A stretch of 64,000 nucleotides of DNA from Gnetum montanum (Eukaryota; Streptophyta; Gnetopsida; Gnetales; Gnetaceae). Every line of letters begins with the position of its first letter. Positions within the stretch are counted from its first letter, which is position 1. Below are positions 23,100-36,382 of the stretch, piece by piece. A model generated the notes under the pieces. The model worked only from the letters and a program-made list of their open reading frames with translations, was not told the origin of the DNA and searched no databases. The stretch lies in contig MNCI01002682.1 in NCBI GenBank assembly GCA_015680685.1, forward strand, positions 738,430-802,429, given 5' to 3'. Both the position numbers and the translations under genes were made by a program.

Positions 23100-24710
23100 G
23101 CTCTTGAAACTTTCATATATCATAGCTATAATAGGATTTATAAGGACAATAGTAATGAATATGCCCATAATTGTAATAGTAGTAGTATTGTGTATATGAG
23201 TTTCTAAATAAGAGTTCACACATTGGATAATAATTCCACTTAACTTTTCTCCATGTAGATTGCATAGGCTTATATCCAAGTACTAATTTGTCACCAACTT
23301 TCTTTGATTTCTCTATCATTACATTTAAAGTGATTGTTCCTTGAGTGAGTTTCTCAAGATCACTTTTGAGGTTTATAATTTCTTGAGCCTGATGCTAAAT
23401 GGTGACTTGAGATTCATTGAGTTGCATAAGGAGGTTCTTGATTTTTTCCTCCTTTTCTTGAAGTCGATTGTCTTTCTCCTTGAGACATTTTTTTTAAAAA
23501 AATCTATATCTAGCTTGTAAATCACCATGAGGATCCTATTTTTCTTAAAGTTTAGGAGTTTGAACTTCCAACTTTGATTCTTGTTCATTAAGCTTCCTCT
23601 TCATCTTTATGCAAATACTTTAGAGTTTGGTTAAAGATATAAAAGTATCTTATACCTTTTTTCTTCATTCATACTTTTATCTTCTTCAACTAGCTGATCC
23701 TCTCCTTTAAGGGTTATTGTAAGAATAAGATTACATCCTTTGTTTGTCTCCTAATTAGATGAGGACTTCTCTCATGCATTTTAAGAGCATAGAGCCTTTT
23801 TGCCTTTAGACTTGTCCTTCTTTTTCTTTTTCATATTTGGAAATTTTGATACAATGTGACCATAGCCATGATAATGATAACAATGAATGTCATTTTTCTT
23901 TTCATATTATTCATCTTTATTCAAGGGTTTTCTTCCCTTATAATTTTTATTGAGAATTCTACCAAACTTTCTTGTTTGGACAGCCAGTTTTTCATCATTA
24001 AAGTCATTTGAATTAACATATTTAGTATTCTCTAAGAAATTTAGAATAATGTTCTTCTTGGATGATCCAACATCATTATCTTCTTGAAGAGATAGTTGGC
24101 ATGTTTCCAAGTTGCCTTAGAGCTCATCAACTTTCATGAGATTGATGTCCCTTAAGCTAAGGATGGCTATCACTTTGGCATGAAATTTCTTAAAAAGGCT
24201 TTCCAAGACATGTTTAAAAATTCTAAAACTAGAGCAATCTTCACCAAGTCCTTTAAGTGCATTTGCAATTTTAGTAACTCTAAAGAGATACTCATTTATG
24301 GTTTCATCTTCTCTCATATTTAAATTCAAAAATTTGTGATTAAGAACTTGTGTCTTGGATTACTTTATCAATTTGGTTTTCTCATGTATAGGCTTAAGGA
24401 GGTTATTGCTTGTTAGTGTTGCAACAGACAACTAGGTTGAATTTTGCTAGGCAATGAGAATAATAGAGAGCATTCATTTCCTTAGCATTTGCCACATGTG
24501 CCTTATTTTTTTCATCAGTCCAATCTTTGATATCCTTGGGCCTTATGTAAGAATTTCCACTTAATGTTGTATGAATCTTTATGGGTTCAAAATAATCATG
24601 CTAAACCGATAATTAAATATAAAAATCTAAGGATTGTAGAAAACACCTCATTCTTATCTTCCAAAAATTTTAGTTTGATCTATCAAAGAACAAAGGCTTG
24701 TAAGTAGATT
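23100..24710 (-). pseudogene. copia gag, broken
   Basis: Minus-strand gag of Ty1/copia type. The N-terminal part near 24660 reads like the FxGxNYxxWKxRM motif of copia gag (here N*NFWKIRM). The UBN2-type core is at 24117-24329 (INEYLFRVTKIANALKGLGE) and 23907-24110. A zinc-knuckle relic follows at about 23870, a coiled-coil stretch at 23373-23588, and a second knuckle-like block within 23113-23319 (YNYGHIHYYCP) in which Cys positions have become Tyr. Many stops. The front of this gag is separated from its primer site (62454-62465) by the insertion of element D. No pol follows it. Confidence 0.6.
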
Positions 24711-24712
24711 AT

Positions 24713-25580
24713 TGATGAGTAGCGAGGTACCCCTATGCCCAACCATACAAATCACAAGTGTTCACACACGATCCCATCAAATTCCATGGATGGGACTAGT
24801 TATGCATCTAAATCGTTATTCCTTGATCGCAGTTCACTGTCTTCCCACTTAGACTAGTGGTAGCTTTGTCACGTATGGTTTAGTCCAAAGTGAGACATAT
24901 GATGATTGATGTTGTTTGACCCTAAGCTATGATGAGAAAGAAATTACACATTTAATCTAATTAACAATGGAAAGTAAAGTGTAAACTAGCCTACGGATGA
25001 TGAGTGTCCATTCCTAGCTTGCCATACACATCTTGAACTCACGTATTCACTACTAGGATTTCCAAGTGCTACGCTACTAGGCAAACCAAGCAATAACACT
25101 CCTAGGATTACCAAGCAAATATGTGTTTACACTCAAAATTGGTTGCGTTCATTCGACCAATTCATTAACATGCATGGAAATGTAAATATTAACTAACTAC
25201 ATGGAATATAAACTACATTAAAAGTAGATTTAATTTAAGTCAAAGTGTTTTAATGAATAAGAATCAATCTTGATCTTACTGCCATTCATGTAATATGTCC
25301 AAGGACATTGCCATTCAAATAAGATGCCATACAACTAACTCAAATCCATACTATGGGCACTTACTGAGTGTTCTCTAAGACTATGAAATAAAATTACAAG
25401 AGCTCAACTACTCTATTGACTAATTTTTATGCCCAAACCATGCACCCAAGTGCTATATTTATAGTCGACACACATGCCACAATATCAGATATCTGACATC
25501 GCATCTTGGCCCTGATATCAGGTATCTGATATCGAATGTTCGATATTCAATATCAAAGTTGGGCAAAATATGGTTCATCA
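24713..25580 (-). repeat. 3' LTR of element D
   Basis: 868 bp, plus-strand ends TGATGAGTAG...GGTTCATCA, next to the polypurine tract (TACCCCCATAACTGAATG on plus). The block ATATCAGATATCTGATATCG near the end is made of short inverted repeats. It pairs with 61530-62377. Confidence 0.88.
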
Positions 25581-27640
25581 TACCCCCATAACTGAATGAA
25601 AACTCATCTTCGAGTGAAGAAAATGAGGAATAAGTTCCTTAAAAAATATTGGAAAGGCATGGGATTATTGATTAATATGTAAACTACTGATTGACTCTGA
25701 GTGCCACATTACAAAATTTTATTTTAGTGGATGCATACAAAATGATAGAGTGACAAAAAGACTAGATAAACATTGAAGATTACAAAATTTGTAGAGGTAT
25801 TCAAGAATCTGCAAAAGATGATTCTTCTTGTTGCCACTAGCGGTGAGAGACTTTTAACCTTGATTGTTATGTCAATGCTTCTCTAGTTATGTGGAACATT
25901 CTTGAAGGCTAGACTGAAATTTCTTCTCATTGTCCCATGGATCTAGCAGACATGCGAATTTTGAGCTACTATCTTGTATGTGCTATGATTTATTCATGGG
26001 AATATCCTTCGTTGTTCCCCTCTTGACTTTGTTTTTGCACCTAGTAAAAGACCTTCTTTCTTAGGTGTTTCTTGTAACATCACCTACAGTTACTGAAGGA
26101 TCAACATTAGTTTTGGTAAATTTTTCCTTAATAATAAACCCTTTTCAGATTCCTTAGTTTTCGTTTAAGCATAAGGTGATGATAGCATACTATGCCCAAG
26201 GCTATGAGGTAACTAAAATCATCAAGCTATTCATCTTATTGTGGTCAATTACTATTAGTTACCACAATGTTTGAAAATCGGATGTTTGAAAAATTTCAAA
26301 AATTTTAAGTAGGTATCCTTAGCCCTCATGACTAATAAGTGTAACTCCATAAGCACATGAGTTTTTGAACAATTAAAACCAAAGGTTTGATTTAGAATAT
26401 GGCCAAGAAATATTGAACTTGATGGATATTTTAATAGAAAAGTAGGAAAAAGTAAAAAAGCAATTAAAAGGGATAAGTAGTTCCAAAATTATGCATAAAT
26501 TCAGAGAAACTATCATTAATATTTTGGAAGATGTGAAGGTTAGTTCAAATCCATAATCAAAAAAAGTTATGCAAGTGGGTCCTCCCCAAAGTAGGCTCCT
26601 GCCATAATGCCCTTGCAGAAACATTTTTATAAATGTCCATGGGCACCCAAGAAGTTAAATGTAGACCATGCCTTTGTTCTAAACAACACACAACTGCTGT
26701 GGTTAGGATGTTGCACTATACTACACAAAACAAAAAGGCTCATATTTGCATGTAGTAGTGAGGTGAATCATGGGATGAGAAGGGACTGTAGAGATAAGGA
26801 TGTAAGGTACTTGACCATGTCCACAATAGGTTCTTGTGAAGAATGTGATTAAAATGATTAGCATACCCATCCTTCCAAGTTTAGACCAAGTCCATACCAT
26901 GAACAATAACCTCGCATTGTTGTGTTCCTTCCTACTGACCACCATGAGTTCACAACCACCTCAAAGAACAATCATCACTCCAAAAAGAGAAGAAGGAAGG
27001 AAGGGCCTTAGTTAGAGGGGCATCTTCAGGCATGGGTAACATGTTTTTCTAACCCCATAACCAGTGCTTGTAGCCCATTATTGTGTCTAAGGGGTGTGCT
27101 TTGAATTCCCATTATTATTGTTTGTTTTTTTTTTGTGAATGGGAACCACACCATGCAAAGACATAGCTTCCTTTTTATTGGTTGACAGGGGAGTGATGAT
27201 ACGTTCCAAGAGGAGTCATAAACCACATGAAGGAAGTCAAGAAGAGAACCCAACAAGCCCCTTGAGGTCACATCCTTTGCCATTCCCACTTGTTTATTCT
27301 CTCTTTCTTCAAGGTATAATGATCATTGATGAATTTTAGTTTCATAAAAGAAGAACCAAATTATTTCCATGATAAAGACCTTTTATTCAAAGAACTGGTA
27401 GGATGGATGAGGTGGTCTCACTACTTTACACAATTAGTTACCCAATCATCTTAATAGCATAGCATAAAAACCCAACAGGTAGCATTGACTTCTGCATCAT
27501 GACTAGCAATATTATTAATAGAAGCATAAAAAGAAAAATATTAAGAAATGAAAAACATATCAAGAATCAGAAAATTTTGGAAGAAATAGGAAAATGATAA
27601 AAAACTGTAAAACAAAAAAATTGAAAAACACTTATTAGTT
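25581..27640 (-). other. non-coding spacer of element D
   Basis: Similar along its length to the spacer of G (5085-6200) and, in its right part, to the spacer of C: for example the block GGTGTGCTTTGAATTCC at 27091 matches 52359. It contains the A-rich repeat at 27605-27635 and, at 27657-27675, the internal purine-tract-like box (minus strand GTCATGGGGAAAA). Small open frames here have no recognisable domains. Confidence 0.6.
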
Positions 27641-28821
27641 CTTGAACTAGGATGGAGCATTTTCCCCATGACTAATCTTATGGCTACACATTCGGGAGAT
27701 CAACTGCACAATCCCTTGGTTATACACCACTAGTTTCCTATCTCTCATCATGATTGATTTAATTAACCGTGTGGTAGCATAGTTAACATTAGTGATAGTC
27801 TCGTTTGGTTCATTTAGAGACATATCTTCATCTATACTTGAAGGTATTTCCATTTTGGGGGATCTAGATGTGTTTGCTTATTCTTCTTGATTTTTTGTTT
27901 GAATTCCTAAGACTTCGAAGTTTAATATCCATTTTTGGTGTATAATAAAAGTGTAAGATATTTGTGTCTAAGTTCTCTATTTGTTTTGTTTTCTTAAGTC
28001 TAGAACTAATAAGTAGATCAGTTGCCTCCATGCATCTTTGAAACAATTTTATATTTTCATTTTCAAGCCACTAGATGTCTTCTGGTTTAATGGCTACTAC
28101 ATAGACTAGTTTTGCTCACACACTTGTTCCTTAGCTTTATTGTGGGTTGTGTTAATATTTTGAATTTTTGGTTCACAGTTGCATCTTTTACTATTAGTGA
28201 TGCATGTATTTTCTTGTCTCTCCATAATGATAAGTTTATTATTTATGTCTTGTGTTAGAGTGGTGATGGTTGTTGGCTTTTGCGTATGATTAGGAGACAT
28301 TGTTCCCGCAAGGAAGGGTGTTGCACCATATTGGCCTTGTGCTGGTTTTGATGTGCTAGTAGGTCTACGTGTTTGTGCTTGTGTGAGGAAACTACCCTAA
28401 AGAAAGGACGTTTCCAAGGTTGTGGTTGAGATCTACTAGTGTTATCATTTCTATGTATGTTCATAGCACAAGTGACATTCTCTTGTTGATGTTGTGGTGC
28501 TTAACCAACCTATGTTGTTGGAGGTGACATATGGTTTAGGGAAGTATGAGAATATTAAGGATATGATGGAGGATGAGAGGTGTGAGATAGTGATTCTTCA
28601 GAAGATGTCGCAGGTCGATGATATTCAGGAGAGTGGTAGTAGTGATTCGAGGTAGAGGAAGTGGAACTAGTCAGGGGAATAGATTGTTGAAGATAATATC
28701 TATATGGGTTTGACTGGTAGTAAGGGTAGTGTTGGTTTGATGATGGCCTCCCCATGAATGTGGGTTTTGCCACTACGGTTGATGATTGTGTTGAGGTTGG
28801 TAAGAAGTCCCACTAGGATAG
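27641..28821 (-). pseudogene. gag C-terminal linker of element D (distal half)
   Basis: Pro, Gln, Ser and Tyr rich frames at 28555-28773 (YYQSNPYRYYLQQSIP), 28255-28464 and 28106-28300 correspond to the linker that follows the zinc knuckle in A, C and F. The sequence then passes into unrelated short frames and the spacer; no protease active-site region was found. The other half of the same gag is at 59798-61397 beyond element C. Confidence 0.55.
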
Positions 28822-29734
28822 TGATGAGCGGCTAGGTACCCCTACGCCCAACCATACGAATCACGAGCATTCACGAGCGACTTGGTCGAAATCCGCAGAC
28901 TGTAAGCACTTAACATACACTAGACTCTAACCAGTGAAACCTTGGGTTAGAACTGTTGTTGTCATCCTAATCTCACTTGTGAGGTTCTGTTTACGATGGT
29001 TAAGTGAGACTAAGGCTAATGATTTTTGTAACTTTTTAATTATCTTTTTGGGTAGCTAATTATCTTGGAAAGTAAGGCTAGAATATTAATTAATCTAAGA
29101 TTATCTTAATCTAAATCTTAACTATTCCTAACATAAGTATCTGGTCCCATCTTCTAAGCATGTTCTAAGCATCTCCTAACACTTCTAGGTTAACAGACGT
29201 TAAGCGTCACTGGGTTTACCAAGTGTTTGAGTTACGTTCGAGATGGTCGTACTCATGGCCTTTAAGAACTACGAATGAACAATAGCGATTAAAATCATAA
29301 CAACAAAAACTTAAGTAATTAACAAGTAACTAATAAAGCATAAACATATTAAACTATTGAATGCATAAAATAGCTAAGTCCAAATGCTGCAAGGAATGCT
29401 TGAATAGTTCGTCTTTATTGCCGTCACATTAATGGGCTCAGATACATCAATGCTTGAATAAAGAGCCAATCACTTTTCTTACACCTACTATGGGCACTTG
29501 AAAAATATTCTATCTCCTACAGGAACAAACTACAAGAGCTTCGCTACAACTACTGAAAAGGTGCCTAAACAAGGTGGAAGGCCCTCTTATTTATAGGTCG
29601 GGATAGGTAGCTGCGTAAACGGGGCCACGTCGACACAGGAAGGCTACGTCGATGGGGCCGCGTCAGCGCGGCCACGTATACGTGGCCCCATATACGCGGA
29701 CAAGTCGACATATCGACTAAATGACACTTCATCA
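28822..29734 (-). repeat. 3' LTR of element C
   Basis: 913 bp, ends TGATGAGCGG...CTTCATCA on the plus strand. TATA box on the element strand near 29586-29597 (CCTATAAATAAGAG), upstream of which lie several CGTATACG and GTCGACG palindromic blocks. It pairs with 58886-59792. Confidence 0.9.
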
Positions 29735-29757
29735 TACCCCCACAACTGAGTAAAAAC
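29735..29757 (-). other. polypurine tract of element C
   Basis: The element strand reads CTCAGTTGTGGGGGTA directly before the LTR. The same core is repeated at 51314-51336 and 53126-53146. Confidence 0.75.
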
Positions 29758-29985
29758 TCATCCTCGAGTTACTTTACAATTTGGAAGGTATGGATTCTTA
29801 TTTACAGCACACATAACTAAAACATGTACATGACACATACATGTCACAACATGAATTTGACCAAGTGCCTGAGTTACAGAGGAGGACAAGTTACAAAAAT
29901 GATGGTATTCAAAGACAAAATTGAACACCTCGCTGGTCCTAGAGCCTTTGCTGTGTAGGATGATGCATAAAATTGCTGGAGATGA

Positions 29986-32043
29986 TCACACCGTTCCTGG
30001 GGGCGGTGGTTCTGATGAACCTTCTCCAGCCTCTGGCCTATGCGTTGGTGGCAGCATGGATGACGGTTGTCCCATAGCAGCTGTAACTTCTGGAGGTAGC
30101 CGAAAAGCCTCTAAGAGAGCCCTCATTTTTTCTTCTTTACTTCTGGGATTGTTCACTGTCTAGGCAGCTTCTCCAATATGTGCTGGAACTGGAACCTCCC
30201 AAGGGCATGGTAGCGTCGGAAGGAGTTCTTTTAGGTTGACAAACCAGGTTGCGAACTGCTTACGTTCGATGTCAAACGCTCGGATTGATGCCCACAGCTG
30301 CTAGTAGTCATTCATTCTACAGCTTAGGTCCTCTGCGACTGTACGTTGTCCTTCAAAGCTTGTGCGGAGGACCTCGAGTTTCATGTTTACCGTTGCCAGC
30401 TTTTGTTTTGTTGCCTTATGTGCCTGGAACTCATCCTCGTATAGGAAATATGAGGCGACCACTTGCTTTTCTAACTCTGACCACGGTCTCCCAGCTATGA
30501 GCATAGCCAGGTTTGCATATCAAAGGTTGGCGAGCTCCATGTATTCAGTCATCTCCTCAATTTGCAGCTCCTTAAGGTGGATTTCAGCTTGATTTTAGTC
30601 ATTCAACCCATCGAAGATAGATTGCCATACATTGCCTCGCTCTTGGAGTTGCTAGAGTGCTTGGTTCATCTTGGCTTTGGCAACTTGAAGATGCTTCTCA
30701 TTTACCTCCTTCTGCAATCCCACTTGGTCCGTGTAATGATTTTTAACTTTTTTGAATTTCAAGGCCTCGTTCTTCCAAGCGGAAATTTCAATTGCAGACT
30801 TTTGTCATAATGTCCGAACCTCCTCCATTGATAGATTTCAATTTTCAGTAGCCAACCTTTTTATGTCAGCGTTCACCCTGGCTAGCTCCTCCTGCTGTTG
30901 GTGGATGAAATTTTTCATGTGTTCGTTCTCTGCACCAATATTATGCAAGTGATGAACCTCCGTAGTTAGTGACACGTTTTCCTAGAGAACCTCCACCAAG
31001 TCCTTGTCTAAGCGATGTGCTCAGGCGTCTGCCATGGACTTGTCGAAGATCGTCATCTCTCGCACATCCTCAACGACCTGAAGTTTAAGTTGAAGCTATT
31101 GAAAAGCTTCATCTCTGGTGATTTTGCAGTTGAGGATGGCTGGATTAGCAAGCTGGGCTCTTAATTGGGCTACCTCAGTTGCCAAGCGCTGACAAGCGAC
31201 TTGAGCAGCTTCAAGTTGCCCTTCTCAAAATGAGGCTCTTGCCCCTTGCCAAGAGCAGCTCTGACTGGGTTGCAGTAATGTTGTCTAGAAGGTCAAAGAC
31301 ATCTAGAAGTAGTTGCCCGATTTCCACTAGTCGGTCCAACAACTCTTCATGTTGGGCTGCATCAATCTTGCTACGCGAAGTTCCAGTAGACACTTGTACA
31401 TCTTGTAGTCCATGAATATTTTGTACAGGTGCTGATAGTGCATTGAGAGCCATAGCAATTGTGTCAGCAACCACTTCAGCCACAACTTCCTGTCCCTGGT
31501 GCTGCATCACCAGGACCGTCGCCTCTTCACCATCTTCTAAGCGTATTGAGAAGGTAGCAGCATTCCCTGAGATTTCAGGGAATAACTGTTGGGTTGAGGT
31601 TGATACATCTCGGATGCTTGGATCTGTTCTAGTTGGAAGTTGTGCTCGAGCAGTGGAGAATATCGGTTCTGCCCTTTCAAGCAAGCTAACTGATTGAGCC
31701 ACTTGCTCTAGGTGGCTCATGGCAGGGCAATAGACCGAAGGGTCTTCTCCTCCACTAGTCCTGTCAGATTGCTCTTGTTGGCTTAAGAGCATTTCCCGGA
31801 TCTCGCAGATGTATTCTGCCGTGGTTTGCAAGCCCGGCTACATTGCTTGTGTAGGTGGTGGAGGTGGTTGCTGCTCCTCCTTTGTCTGTGTGGAGGTAGG
31901 AGTTTTATCTTTCATCATCTCTCGCCACGAGGCAATTGGGGTGCACCGGACTACATCATTGGAATATCGTGGTATCCTTGCCAGTTTGCACAACTTTCGA
32001 ATTAGGCAGGGAAAAGGGAGAGCTCGTCTTCCACGTTTGTTCT
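29986..32043 (-). pseudogene. extra coiled-coil frame of element C, C-terminal part
   Basis: Continuation of the frame that starts at 51138; element B split the gene at the target site GTTCT. The longest intact piece, 31211-31831, holds conserved sequence also present in element A (ISGNAATFSIRLEDG, VLVMQHQGQE, ALNA). The rest (30301-30504 and others) is a long Gln, Glu, Leu and Ala rich region with heptad character (LATENRNLSMEEV, QLQLKLQVVEDV), ending at the conserved TGA at 29986-29988. One frameshift at about 31210 and several stops break it. The whole gene would be about 950 codons. No membrane or signal segments seen. Function unknown; possibly a structural or nucleocapsid-like accessory protein (guess). 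Confidence 0.6.
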
Positions 32044-33431
32044 TGAAACACCACAAAATTCTGAGCTTAGTACTTCTCCAACAAGAATCGAACTAAAATT
32101 GTGATGCTCCCCACCATGACTAAAGCTTGACGGAGACAAACTGTGCAAGAAATGATTCCCTGAGACCAAAAGAAGACTACGGCGACATCCGGAATCAAAC
32201 CTACCAAATTTTGAGCTCAACATACTTGGTTTTCACTGAGTATGCAGCGTGCACGACCAGCGTATACGCTCAGCGTGTATGCCCAGCGTGTGATTTCAAA
32301 GACTATCCGAAACAAGCACTCCAGAGCAAGATTTTCACAAGGCATCAACTCTCAAAGACAGGGCAATTGTTAGACATCATCATGGGCTCAAGAAAATTGG
32401 GTTTCGACCTCAAAATCATGCACTTTGGGGTTCACACGCCAAGCATGTACATCCTGCACACCCAACGTGTATGCCCAGCATGTATACCCGACGTGCATCA
32501 TTCAGCGTGCAGCACAACATATATCAGTGGAACTTTTCCTGAACCATGTCAGATCAAGTCGAACTAAGCTGAACATCCGCAGGCAGCATTCTCGTGGCAT
32601 CTGACCCTAAATTCGAGGGGCGAATTGGGTACTTCCTTTTGTAATAGTAGTTTGTAAAAATGAATCCTTTTGTTTAGTCAAGTTTGTACGCTGAGTTCAC
32701 ACGCCCAACATGTACACGCTGGCGTGCAGCAACACATGTTGACATGCAGCACGTTGCATAGTTGTAATATTCTTTGCACTCAGGCAACGCAGTTTGTCAC
32801 CCAATCCGAAATTCCAGCATCCCACAGCCAATCATCCCATCTCAGATCCAAATTTAACACCCAAACTTGTACAAAAACCTAGATTTTTGACGAGGTCAGG
32901 GTTCAAAAATTAAGAGAATCTTGGAAAAAATTTGGGCAACCCACACTAAGAACATTCAAAACACCCATCTTGTATGCTGGACTTGGACCCTACATGCTGA
33001 GCATACAGCCTCCACGTTGTGCCTGCAGTCTGAACCAGCACACTGTCACACCGCATCCACCGGGGCTCTTCGTCCACCTTGTGTCAGATTCACAACTACG
33101 TCTAGACCGCTGCATTGTAATTTTCATTATGCAATAATATTGCTGCATTTTCAGCCAAGATTTGTTATAGTTTTCGTTTGTGTTTCTTTATCTCTTGTTT
33201 GCATTCTTGCGTGCTGGTTTACATTTTTCATACCATTTACGTATAACCTGACATATCGTATATTAGCATATGTTTGGGGAAATCCTTGTCTGACGTGCGG
33301 ACCACCCAAGGTACTCTACCTTCATCAATTCCAGCTCACCCTCAAGCGAAGGTAGGGTCTTCTGTGCTTGTCTGTAGATCTCTTGGCATATATTTCATTC
33401 CAGCTACACACTGACGATTTCAGAAAGTACA
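32044..33431 (+). repeat. 5' LTR of element B
   Basis: 1,388 bp, TGAAACACC...AGTACA. It is rich in the short motif AGCGTGTATGCCCAGCGTG and its variants. Compared with the 3' LTR it has extra copies of that motif at about 32255-32295 and 58 extra bases near 33352-33410; the 3' copy has about 20 extra bases near 49098. Confidence 0.88.
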
Positions 33432-33436
33432 GAAAA

Positions 33437-33453
33437 TGGCGCTAGAAGGAGGG
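33437..33453 (+). other. primer-binding site of element B
   Basis: TGGCGCTAGAAGGAGGG starts five bases after the LTR. The leading TGG matches the CCA end of a tRNA; I did not assign which tRNA. Confidence 0.6.
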
Positions 33454-33624
33454 CTTGAAATTTTTTAAATCTACTCTAATCTCATATGCCCACACCCTGT
33501 GCTTTTGATCCACCGCCCCGTTTTCTTACATTTACATCGCGTCAACATCAAATCTAATTTTGAACCTCCCAAATCTGGGCCTTGTTCTGCAGCATTCTCA
33601 ACATCTACACGCTGCCCATTTTTT

Positions 33625-33790
33625 GCATGTTGTAGAGTCCGTCTACACACCACCTGCCAACCTGCACACTGTAGACTCTGTCTACACACTGCTTGCCAAC
33701 CTGCATGCTATAGACTCTGTCTACATGTTGCCGAGCTCCTGCATGTTGTGGACCCTGTCTACATGCTACACGCTGTCCTGCGCGCTCATC
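33625..33790. repeat. 39-bp tandem repeats in the leader of B
   Basis: Units at 33641-33679, 33680-33718 and 33719-33756 (GTCTACACACTGCTTGCCAA and so on), with partial units on both sides. The AGCGTG or CACGCTG motif of the LTR continues through the leader to about 34000. Confidence 0.75.
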
Positions 33791-34264
33791 ACTCTACTTA
33801 TACGTTGACAGTTGCAGCCTACACGCCGTGACCTCAATTTACACGCTGTGACTAGTTTTTGTATGTTGGTCGCCGAAGTCTGTCTGCTGAGACCTAGTCC
33901 ATACGCTGTGCAAATAGGCCGCACGCTGCCAACTTAGGTGTACGCCGATAAGCACCTCCATTTCATACTTGGCCAAATCCTCACCTGTACGCCTTGACAT
34001 TGTATCCCCTCTACCAGTTACATTTGCAACCCTTTCACCATGAATACCGCCAACACCAACATTTCAACCAAGTCCATTCCGGATACCATTGGCCCAACGA
34101 CGACGCTGATGCCCATTATGCAACCCATAGGGGTCCACGGTGAGGTTAATCCCTGAGGAGGACCCCGCTGATCTCTCAGACTGCAAGGGAAGAATCCATC
34201 ATTTAACGTTATCACACAGGAGCAATACAATTTTATATGCATAAAAATCCAAGCCGGCCTGGTA

Positions 34265-36382
34265 GTGGATCGAACTGAAATGGAGGCTAAGCGAAAATAT
34301 GAACTGTTTCATAGGGGAGGACATGAGTTCATCCCTTCCCCGTATGACATCATCCCTCTCCCCGAGCACTACTCTGAACTTATCTCACAGCTCCTCCTAG
34401 CCAGGAGTCAGACCCTAGACCAGCCCATACTAAATCCCCAATCAGAAGAGGAGGATGACTTTGCTGCTCAGTCCAAACACGAGGAGTCATACCATACACT
34501 TAGTCTGCACACTTACGCGAACCCGCTATTCCATCCTCTCATGGGGGAGATCATGTCCCTCCATTCATTCAAAACCACTCAAGCACATGTACCTCAACAA
34601 GAAGCATCCATGCTTATTCCCACTCCCCAAGTCACTGATACCCAACTCAATATACCTCTCACCACTATTCCTCCCATTACCACATTGCCCCCTCTCTTGC
34701 AAATACAACCCCAAAAACAACCCCCGCAAACCAATGTAGGAGCAACTTTCCCACCTCAAGTGATCGGGAAGCCATATGTGATACCTGCTTCTACATCTGT
34801 GCACTATATACCACAGATCCAAACCCAAATAACACCCTTCATCACTTCAACTCAACAAGTTCAGGGTGCTCCCTCACAAATCATGACTGGACAGTGGGCT
34901 GGGACTGGTACACAAGCACATCAACCCCCTAACTACAATGTACCACCTCCTACAATTCCCCTCATAAACATCCCTCAAGTACAGCAACAACAATAACAAC
35001 AATCCTTCCCTTACAGTATGCTACCCTTAGCAGCACCTACCATGAATATTCCACAAGCGCAACCCCCAACCACTCAACTTTCCTCTTTCCCGCCCACCAT
35101 ACAACAATCTAACTTGTATACTACACAACATAATCAATCTACCATCTCACCTAGTGCCCAAGACTGGGTTGACACCAAAAAACTGATGCAAGAGCTAACT
35201 AACAAGGTTAAGCGCCTCAAAACAGCTATCGACGAAGAGCTTAAGATAGTGGATTTCTATCAAGATGACCCTATTAGCTCTTCGGTTCCACCTCTAATGT
35301 TACCTAAGGGTGTTTCCTTACCCACGTTAACCAAATACAATGGGGAGACAGACCCCAACGCCCATCTTATAACGTTTAGATTAGAATGCGTGTTACTTCA
35401 GGTGTGGCCGCATGCCATCTTGCGAGTGTTCCCCATGTCCCTCACAGGAAGAGCACTTGACTGGTATCGGGCTTTGCCCTGAAACTCAATATCTTCTTTA
35501 GAAGATTTATTACACTAGTTTGTTACCAGGTTCAAGTATAACTTGAAGCCTGAAGCAACACTTGGTGGCCTCATACAGGTCAAGCAAGCACCGCTTGAAC
35601 CTGTTCAAAAATTTATCCAACGGTGGAGTGCCGCCCTCAATGAGCTCCATGAGCCAATCCCGGAGACTTATCTCCTCACTATTCTAAAGGGGGCCGTCAA
35701 TGATTTCATGAAGTCCAAATTATATTATCTTAATGCATGCACTCTTAGCCAAGCATTTGTACAAATAAAGAACATAGAAGAGGCAGCCCAAAATAGCCAT
35801 GACCCTGCCTATTCAGCCTTTAAAAACCAACATAATAAGAAAGAAAAAGAAAAGGCTAAGGCAACTATAGCGGTAGTAGCAGAAACACAACGAACGAGTA
35901 CAGGACAACAAGGCAAACCGCCTACTGCCCCTACCAACTATGCTAGACCTACTCCCGCTACTGCACCCGAATTGTCCACATCACAAAATCCTACGCCAGG
36001 TCATGCGAGAAACTTCGAGAAGAGAGACCCCTCTCAATACACACCGTTACCTATGAAACCCTCACAATTATTTGACCAACTCTTGAACACCGGGCTAATG
36101 AGACATAAGAAATTGTTCCCCGCAGCAATCCAAAGACATGATCGATTCTGTCAGTTGGTCGAGAACCCAAGCTTGGCAATGTCAGATGAGTCCGCAGTTC
36201 CAAGAGGCTTTAGAATAGACTGCTTTTGTGATTATCATCAACGCAAAGGACATGGCACCGACTATTGTTTCACCCTAAAACAAGATATTCAATGGATGAT
36301 CGACGGAGGTGAGATCACTTTTGATCAAGCCAACCCGGTCAAACCACAAAACCAGGCCATGGGATATATAAGGATCCATTAA
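34265..36382 (+). pseudogene. gag of Tat-like element B (one frame, three stops)
   Basis: A single frame of about 700 codons. The first part (34265-35160) is Pro, Gln and Thr rich. Then comes a coiled-coil-like stretch (DTKKLMQELTNKVKRLK) and the Retrotrans_gag domain (LPTLTKYNGETDPNAHLITF, RALDWYRALP, FVTRFKYNL, VKQAPLEPVQKFIQRW). The C-terminal part has CDYHQRKGHGTDYCFTLK, the Tat-type motif. Interruptions are TAA at 34994-34996 (in a CAA run), TGA at 35480-35482 and TAG at 35515-35517, all explainable by C-to-T changes; there is no frameshift. Known role: virus-like particle. The upstream start is not certain because the frame is open before the first ATG. Confidence 0.85.

Noticed and set aside
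26607-27339. Several 66-87 codon frames in the spacer of D
   Set aside because: Overlapping on both strands, no domains, and not conserved in the homologous spacers of C and G.
33499-33831. Cys, His and Leu rich frame of 110 codons
   Set aside because: Produced by the 39-bp tandem repeats; no homologous frame elsewhere.
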